From Solirubrobacterales bacterium (GTDB taxonomy: Bacteria; Actinomycetota; Thermoleophilia; Solirubrobacterales; Solirubrobacteraceae), in assembly GCA_019241635.1 (NCBI GenBank), contig JAFAWR010000137.1:1-40464 (forward strand): a stretch of DNA of 40,464 nt, written 5' to 3'. Shown here in pieces: positions 35,255 through 40,464 of this stretch; the first letter of the stretch is position 1, and the number at the start of each line of letters is the position of its first letter. The position numbers were made by a program, and so were the translations under genes. Below the pieces are notes generated by a model, which ran no database searches, was not told where the DNA came from, and saw only the letters and a list, made by a program, of their open reading frames with translations.

Positions 35255-36475
35255 ATGCTGCCCGAAGCCGACCGCGCCGCCATCCGCGAGCTGTGCGAGT
35301 CGACGCTTCGCCATAACTGGCGTGAGGGCAGGCGCAAGAGCGACGGGGTGCCGTTCGGCTACACCTGCCCGAGCCCCGGCCACTACCCGTGGCAGTTCTA
35401 TTGGGACTCCTGCTTCAACGCGATCACCTGGCGCCACTTCGACCCCGATCGCTCGCGTCGCGAGCTCGAGTCGCTGCTCGCCGCGCAGCGCGAGGACGGC
35501 TTCATCGGCCACACGATCTTCTGGAACACCCGCCTGACCGGCCGCCGGCGCTACACCTACAACGTCGTCTCGCCGGACGACCCCATGACCGCGAGCATCC
35601 AGCCGCCGGCAATGGCCTGGGCGTGGCGGATCGCCGTGGGCGACCCGGGACAGATTCCGGCCATCGGCCGGCACTACGACTGGCTGGCCGCCAACCGGGA
35701 CCTCGACGGCGACGGCCTGATCTGGATCGTGCAGCCCGACGAGTCCGGCCTCGACGCCTCTCCCCAGTTCGACCCGATCTGGCGCTGGAAGGCCCACGAC
35801 CGTCCCGGGTTCATCCTGCTCGTCCGCCGCAACCGCCGCCTCGGCTACGACCTGAGCCGGATCGCCGGCGCAGGCGGTCCGGTGTGCTGCGAGGTCGCCA
35901 CCAACGTCCTCCACGCGCTGTCACTGCAAGCGCTCCACCGGCCCTCGCTCACCAAGACGATCGTCGAGCGCATGTACAACGAACGGACCGGCCTGTTCGA
36001 GCCGCTGGTCCACCCGCCGCTGAAGCGGGCACCCCCGGTCACCTGGACCGCGCTCGCCCCCCTGGCCCTGCCCGACCTCCCCGAACCCATCGGCCGGCGC
36101 CTGGTCGAGGAGCACCTGCTCGACCCGGACCGCTTCTGGCTCCCCGTCCCGCCGCCGTCCGTGGCGAACACCGAGCCGTCTTTCTCGACCCGCGAAGACG
36201 GCTTCCTGTGGATCCGCCGCTACTGGCGCGGCCCGACCTGGATCAACGCCGCCTGGCTGGTCTGGCTCGGCCTGGTCCGCCTCGGCTACCGCGAGTCCGC
36301 CGACCATCTCGCGCAGAGGCTGGGCGCCACCGTCAAGGCCAACCGCCTACGTGAGTACTACGACCCGTTCACCGGCCGCGGGATGGGCGCGACCGACTTC
36401 GCCTGGTCGACGCTGATCCTCGAGCTCCTCGAGACCGACCCGGCGACCGCGGCCACCAGCTACCTGAACGACTAA
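35255..36475 (+). CDS. GH63-like (alpha/alpha)6-barrel glycoside hydrolase, mannosylglycerate hydrolase-like
   Basis: The 406-residue protein fits the bacterial GH63 mannosylglycerate/glucosylglycerate hydrolase group. Motifs include WQFYWDSCFNAITWRH, QREDGFIGHTIFWN, QPDESGLDASPQFD with acid candidate Asp167, YWRGPTWINAAWLVW, and REYYDPFTGRGMGATDFAWS with base candidate Glu367. ATG at 35255 has GAGGA nine bases upstream and is preferred over GTG at 35237. Likely reaction is removal of a sugar from a compatible solute, by family inference. It converges on the LLM oxidoreductase with overlapping stop codons. Confidence 0.87.
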   Translation: MLPEADRAAIRELCESTLRHNWREGRRKSDGVPFGYTCPSPGHYPWQFYWDSCFNAITWRHFDPDRSRRELESLLAAQREDGFIGHTIFWNTRLTGRRRYTYNVVSPDDPMTASIQPPAMAWAWRIAVGDPGQIPAIGRHYDWLAANRDLDGDGLIWIVQPDESGLDASPQFDPIWRWKAHDRPGFILLVRRNRRLGYDLSRIAGAGGPVCCEVATNVLHALSLQALHRPSLTKTIVERMYNERTGLFEPLVHPPLKRAPPVTWTALAPLALPDLPEPIGRRLVEEHLLDPDRFWLPVPPPSVANTEPSFSTREDGFLWIRRYWRGPTWINAAWLVWLGLVRLGYRESADHLAQRLGATVKANRLREYYDPFTGRGMGATDFAWSTLILELLETDPATAATSYLND

Positions 36476-37320
36476 CCGGCGGCCCGGACCTGCTCCATCA
36501 CGCCCACATACTCATCAAAACCGCGCTCGACCGACTCCGCGCTCTCGGGCGGAAGCCAGAACACCACGCGACTCACGCCGATCTCGCCCAGCCGGGCAAT
36601 GTGCGCCGGGTCAGGCGACACCCCGACCACGGTCACCGGGATCGGATCCCGGCCCGCCGAAGCGGCGCGCTCCCCGAGCTCGGCGATCCGGGCCGCCAGC
36701 TGCTCGTCGGACATCCGGTTGGGCATCCACTCATCGCCATAGGCGAGCACCCGTTCCAAAACCCTGGCGCCGTTGCCGCCGACCAGGATCGGCGGATGGG
36801 GCTTCTGCGCCGGCTTCGGCCAGCACCAGATCTTCTCGAAACCGACATACCGCCCCGAGTAACTCGCCTCGTCCTGGGTCCAGATCGCCTTCATCGCCTC
36901 GATCCGCTCGCGCATCACCCCGAACCGGCGCGAGGCCTCCGTGCCGTGGTTGCGCATCTCCTCGACGTTCCAGCCCGCCCCCACCCCGAACAGGAAACGC
37001 CCGCCGGACAGCACGTCGATCGAGGCCACCTCCTTGGCCGTGATGATCGGGTCGCGCTCGATCACCAGGCAGATCCCGGTCCCGATCAGCAGCCGCTCGG
37101 TGGCCGCGGCGGCGGCCGTGCACGCGACGAACGGGTCGTAGGTGCGGCTGTAGTAGGACGGGAGCTCCTGACCCGAGGGCGCTGGCGTCTCGCGGCTCGA
37201 CGGGATGTGCGTGTGCTCGGGGAACAGCAGGCACTCAAACCCGCGCTCCTCGGCCATCACGGCGATCTCCGAGGGTGGCGGCACCGACTCCGTGGGGAAG
37301 ATCGCCACCCCGAACTTCAT
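36472..37320 (-). CDS. LLM-class F420-dependent oxidoreductase
   Basis: The 282-residue TIM-barrel protein belongs to the bacterial luciferase-like superfamily: [71 protein letters not shown], and [20 protein letters not shown]. The GVGAGWN-EE and the ILVGG strand are typical of F420-binding actinobacterial members. The reaction is hydride transfer to an unknown substrate. It runs opposite to the GH63-like gene and is divergent from msrB across 73 bp. Confidence 0.9.
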   Translation of the reverse strand: MKFGVAIFPTESVPPPSEIAVMAEERGFECLLFPEHTHIPSSRETPAPSGQELPSYYSRTYDPFVACTAAAAATERLLIGTGICLVIERDPIITAKEVASIDVLSGGRFLFGVGAGWNVEEMRNHGTEASRRFGVMRERIEAMKAIWTQDEASYSGRYVGFEKIWCWPKPAQKPHPPILVGGNGARVLERVLAYGDEWMPNRMSDEQLAARIAELGERAASAGRDPIPVTVVGVSPDPAHIARLGEIGVSRVVFWLPPESAESVERGFDEYVGVMEQVRAAG

Positions 37321-37393
37321 CGGACCCTCACCGAACCGAAGTTCATCGATCGTTCACCGTAGCGCAGGCACCCACCGCGCTACCGTAGTCCCC

Positions 37394-37819
37394 ATGGCTA
37401 CCGAACACGAAACCGACACCGGGCGCGAGGTCCAGCTCTCCGACGAGGAGTGGCGCACGCGCCTTACCCCAGAGCAGTACGAGGTCCTGCGCAAGCATGG
37501 CACCGAGCGGCCGTTCACCGGCCAGTACGTCCACGTCAAGGACGACGGCACCTACCGCTGCGCCGGCTGCGGCGCCGAGCTCTTCACATCGAACACCAAG
37601 TTCGACTCGGGCACCGGCTGGCCGAGCTTCTACGAGCCCGCGGTGGCCGAGAACGTCGAGACGCGCGAGGACCGCAGCCTGTTCATGCGCCGCACCGAGG
37701 TCGTGTGCAAGCGCTGCGGCGGTCACCTCGGCCACGTGTTCGACGACGGTCCGGCCCCCACCGGCCTGCGCTACTGCATGAACTCCTGCGCGCTCGACTT
37801 CGCGCCGCAGTCGAGCTAG
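37394..37819 (+). CDS. msrB: Peptide-methionine (R)-S-oxide reductase
   Basis: The 141-residue enzyme reduces methionine-R-sulfoxide in damaged proteins. Zinc cysteines are Cys56/Cys59 (CAGC) and Cys105/Cys108 (CKRC). The fold markers [10 protein letters not shown] and [12 protein letters not shown] are present, and the catalytic cysteine is Cys128 in RYCMNS. The recycling cysteine may be Cys132. Length and motif order are normal. It has its own promoter region between LLM and itself. Confidence 0.96.
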   Translation: MATEHETDTGREVQLSDEEWRTRLTPEQYEVLRKHGTERPFTGQYVHVKDDGTYRCAGCGAELFTSNTKFDSGTGWPSFYEPAVAENVETREDRSLFMRRTEVVCKRCGGHLGHVFDDGPAPTGLRYCMNSCALDFAPQSS

Positions 37820-37843
37820 AGCCCGCCGCTCACCCCCCGCCGC

Positions 37844-38473
37844 TCACTCCCGAGCGTCCTCGGCGGCGCGACGCTCGCGCCGGCGCACGATCACGACCGC
37901 GGCGACGGCCATCGCCACCATCACGCCCAGGCCGACCAAACCGGCCTGGGCGAGCACGTGCGCGGCCGCGTGCCCGCCGTAGTAGCCGGCCAGCCCGTAG
38001 GCCAGGCCCCAGCTGATCCCGCCGAGCGCGTTCCAGAAGAAGAACAGCCGCAGCGGCATCCGGTTGATTCCGGCCAGCCACGCGGTGGCGAAGCGCACGA
38101 GCGCGATCCAGCGCCCCAGGAACACCGCCTTGGGACCGTGGCGTTTGAAGAACCCGTCGCCGTAGGCGATCGTCCGCAGGCGGCGGTGATAGAAGGGACC
38201 CGGTCGGGCCAGGACGTCGCGCCCGTAGCGGCGCCCCAGCAGGTAGCCGAGGTTGTCGCCCAGGATCGCCGAGCTCACGCCGATCAGGATGACCAGCCAG
38301 ATCTGGAGCTTGCCCTGGCTGGCCAGGATCGCCGCGAGCACGAGCGCGGTCTCCCCCGGCGAGGGGATGCCCATCGACTCGAGGCCAATGATCGCGGGCA
38401 GCACGTAGCCAAGGTTGTCGGACAGCCCGATGATCGCGCCGTAGGCGACCAGAATGCCCCCGAGGCGTGCCAT
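37844..38473 (-). CDS. DedA family membrane protein
   Basis: The 209-residue protein has the DedA/VTT pattern: re-entrant region GLESMGIPSPGETALVLAAI, GDNLGYLLGRRYG, FFKRHGPKAVFLGRWIALVR with the conserved F/GR-x(3)-R motif, then ATAWLAGINRMP and two more helices. These proteins act as lipid scramblases or flippases, including for undecaprenyl phosphate. The tail is highly charged. The methyltransferase gene ends 16 bp upstream on the same strand, so both are probably on one transcript. Confidence 0.9.
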   Translation of the reverse strand: MARLGGILVAYGAIIGLSDNLGYVLPAIIGLESMGIPSPGETALVLAAILASQGKLQIWLVILIGVSSAILGDNLGYLLGRRYGRDVLARPGPFYHRRLRTIAYGDGFFKRHGPKAVFLGRWIALVRFATAWLAGINRMPLRLFFFWNALGGISWGLAYGLAGYYGGHAAAHVLAQAGLVGLGVMVAMAVAAVVIVRRRERRAAEDARE

Positions 38474-38489
38474 CAGCCCGCCACGACGC

Positions 38490-39242
38490 TCAGCCGGACA
38501 CCCCTGGGTTCTCGAGCACGGCCAGCAGCGATAGCCCCGCCGGCATGGACCGCCCCCGCCCGAGCCACCGGGCCTCGAGCCGAAGCGGCTGCTCGAGTAC
38601 CGCGTTCAGCCACTCCGGCCCCAGGGCCAGCTCCGGCTTGTAATCGCCATTCGGCGCGCGCATCCTCCGGCGCTCGGCCAGCCGCACCGCGGCCGCGGGG
38701 CCGAGCAGGAGCCCGTTGAACGAGGTCATCCGGCGCACCCGCCACCCGGCCTCCCCGGCCGCGGCGCGCAGGCGCCCCCGCGAATAGCGGCGGTAGTGGT
38801 GGTTGGCCACGTCGTGCATCGACCATAGGCCCTGGTAGGCGGGCACGGTCACGAGCAGGAAGCCGCCCGGCTTGCACACCCGCCGAAGCTCGCGCAGGGT
38901 CGCCCGATCGTCGGGCGTGTGCTCGATCACGTCCAGGCACGTGATCAGGTCGAAGAACTCCTCCTCCCAGGGCAGCTCCTCGAGCCGGCCGACAACCACC
39001 TCGCCGCATCCCCGCTCGCGCGCCACCGAAGCCGCCCCCGGGTCGAGCTCGATGCCGAAGACCTGCCCGTAGCGCCCGAGCTCCTCGAGCGTGCGCCCCG
39101 AGCCGCAGCCGGCGTCGAGCACGCGCGCCCCGGCCGGCATCGGCAGCCGGTCGAGCTCGGCGCGGATGATTTTCCGGCGCCCGCGATACCACCAATGGCG
39201 GTCGTCGAGCTCCAGCATCGCGTTCATCAGGCGTTCGTCCAT
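38490..39242 (-). CDS. Class I SAM-dependent methyltransferase
   Basis: The 250-residue protein has a Rossmann methyltransferase core: motif I VLDAGCGSGRTLEEL, acidic end of strand 2 FGIELDPGA, motif DLITCLDVIEHTPDD and post-motif LRRVCKPGGFLLVTVPA. An N-terminal region of about 35 residues (LDDRHWWYRGRRKIIRAELD) is typical of UbiE/lipid or glycan methyltransferases of type 11. Substrate is unknown. Close placement to the DedA gene suggests, but does not show, a link with envelope lipid metabolism. Confidence 0.9.
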   Translation of the reverse strand: MDERLMNAMLELDDRHWWYRGRRKIIRAELDRLPMPAGARVLDAGCGSGRTLEELGRYGQVFGIELDPGAASVARERGCGEVVVGRLEELPWEEEFFDLITCLDVIEHTPDDRATLRELRRVCKPGGFLLVTVPAYQGLWSMHDVANHHYRRYSRGRLRAAAGEAGWRVRRMTSFNGLLLGPAAAVRLAERRRMRAPNGDYKPELALGPEWLNAVLEQPLRLEARWLGRGRSMPAGLSLLAVLENPGVSG

Positions 39243-39351
39243 TACTCAGAATCCTCGCAGGCGCGCACGGTCGCGCCGGTTTCGGGGTTGGGGCCTCGCT
39301 GCGCTCGGCGTCCATGGGGCCGTTCCGCCGGGCATCCGTGCACCGGCGGCG

Positions 39352-40464
39352 CTACACCACCGCCAATGGCTCCTCTTCCTGCGCCGTGGCGACCGGAAGG
39401 CGCAGGGTGAAGGTAGCGCCCGCGAGCTCGGTTCGCTCGAGCACCAGTTCGCCGCCCATCCGCTCGGCCAGCTCGCGCCCGATGGCCAGCCCGAGCCCGA
39501 AGCCCGCGCTCCCGGCCGCGGCCCGGCCGCGCTGGAAGCGCTCGAAGATCACTTCGCGCTCCTCGCTGGCCACCCCGGGCCCCTCGTCGCGGACGGTGAC
39601 CGAAGCCTGGCCCCCGTTGCGCAACTCGACGGTGATCTCGCCGCCCTGCGGGCTGACCCGCACGGCGTTGTCGAGCAGGATCCGCACGATCCGTGCGATG
39701 CCGCCGGGATCCCCGCACGCCCACACCCGCCCGGCTGAGTCGTCGAGCGTCGAGATGATCCCGCGCTCCTCGGTGCCCAGCTCGAATTCGGCCAGCACCG
39801 CCCGGCTCAGCTCGCCCAGCTCGACCGGTTCGGAGCGCAGATGGACCTGGGCGTCGAGACGGCTCAGGTCGAGCAGGTCGGCGGCCAGCCTCGCCAGCCG
39901 CCGGGACTGGGTGCGGGCCCGCTCGAGCAGTGAGCGCGCGTCGGACAGGTCGGGATCGGCGTCACCCAGGTCCTCGTGGAGCAGCTCGAGCATGCCGTCG
40001 AGCGAGGCCAGCGGCGTGCGCAGCTCGTGTGAGGCGGTCGAGACGAACGCCCGGCGCGCCTCCTCCTGCTGCTGGAGGCGGCGCTGCATCACATCGAACG
40101 CCCGGGCCAGGTCACCCACCTCGTCGCGGCGCCGGTCGGCGGGTAGGGCCACGGGCGGCCCATCGGCGGCGAGCTGGAGCGCGGCGTGGTGCAGGCGGCG
40201 CAGGCGGCGCACCAGCGTCGCCGAAAGCGGGATCCCGAGCAGAAGCGTGATCGCGAGAGCGGCCAGGGCGGCGTACAGGAACGCCCGGCGCACGGTGGAG
40301 ACCGCGGCCGTGACGGTATCCAGCGGCTTGCGCACGATGAGGACCCAGCGCTCGGGAGACCCCCCGGGGGTGGGCGTGCTGAAGGGCAACGCCGCCCGGC
40401 GTACTGGGTGTCGCCGATCGAACCAATGGTGTAGACGGCGTCGTCACGCCGGAATGCCCGGGTA
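39352..40464 (-). CDS. Sensor histidine kinase, partial at the window edge and frameshifted
   Basis: The readable C-terminal part has one membrane helix (FLYAALAALAITLLLGIPLS), a HAMP domain, the HisKA box SHELRTPL with the phospho-accepting His, and a HATPase domain with N box ILLDNAVRVSP, G1 DEGPGV and G2 GFGLGLAI. It autophosphorylates and passes phosphate to a response regulator, probably encoded upstream outside the window. Just before the helix the frame changes near 40395. The sensor part continues as DDAVYTIGSIGDTQYA in another frame, and an in-frame stop would otherwise appear. So about one base is missing, or there was a sequence error near the contig end. Confidence 0.85.

Overview
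The window is high-GC DNA with compact gene spacing and frequent 4-base ATGA/GTGA overlaps. Gene content fits a high-GC actinobacterium, and by general resemblance the Thermoleophilia/Solirubrobacterales: a B12-dependent ribonucleotide reductase with a C-terminal zinc ribbon, an F420-type luciferase-like oxidoreductase, a secreted Cys-Trp repeat protein and a small conserved zinc-ribbon protein. This placement is inference; no 16S rRNA or other rRNA gene is present.

Bases 1-7860 are a worn accessory region. A YtrA-type GntR regulator overlaps the start of an ABC ATPase that leaves the window. A 2.5-kb segment is bounded by long inverted repeats and holds a secreted seven-repeat protein. A GntR/FCD regulator has lost its DNA-binding domain. 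A PadR repressor gene faces a short operon across a promoter with two palindromic operators. The ABC ATPase of that operon is dead: it carries a frameshift, a Walker A Lys-to-Glu change, and its 3' end is replaced by a duplicated LysR fragment.

Bases 7860-16480 are metabolic accessory genes: LysR, aldo/keto reductase, a 14-helix drug exporter, an NAD-binding epimerase-like protein, SnoaL-like and VOC proteins, a frameshifted EEP-family nuclease/phosphatase, a cupin, a diaminopropionate ammonia-lyase-like enzyme and a class V aminotransferase-like protein lacking the usual cofactor Asp.

Bases 16689-23599 are a 6.9-kb integrative element inserted in the 3' half of a tRNA-Thr(CGU) gene. A 44-bp direct repeat marks its ends and a complete tyrosine integrase lies next to the restored tRNA. 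Cargo is an AbiE-type toxin-antitoxin pair, an Xre regulator with a membrane partner, a membrane protein of unknown function and a small ORF. The AbiEii-like toxin is extended by a WYL-like domain and a CxxC zinc-finger-like tail. This is the best candidate here for something little described. GGGACRY motifs at both ends and a helically phased GACGTC array at the integrase 3' end look like recombinase arm sites.

Bases 23600-40464 look like core chromosome: cupin, GNAT, DNA polymerase III delta', thymidylate kinase, UDP-glucose 4-epimerase, NrdJ with a 399-residue LAGLIDADG intein placed directly before the redox cysteine, two NlpC/P60-like secreted cysteine peptidases, a GH63-like hydrolase, an LLM oxidoreductase, MsrB, DedA, a methyltransferase and a sensor histidine kinase cut by the window edge. 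Three single-base frameshifts (near 6015, 13425 and 40395) could be real decay or assembly errors.
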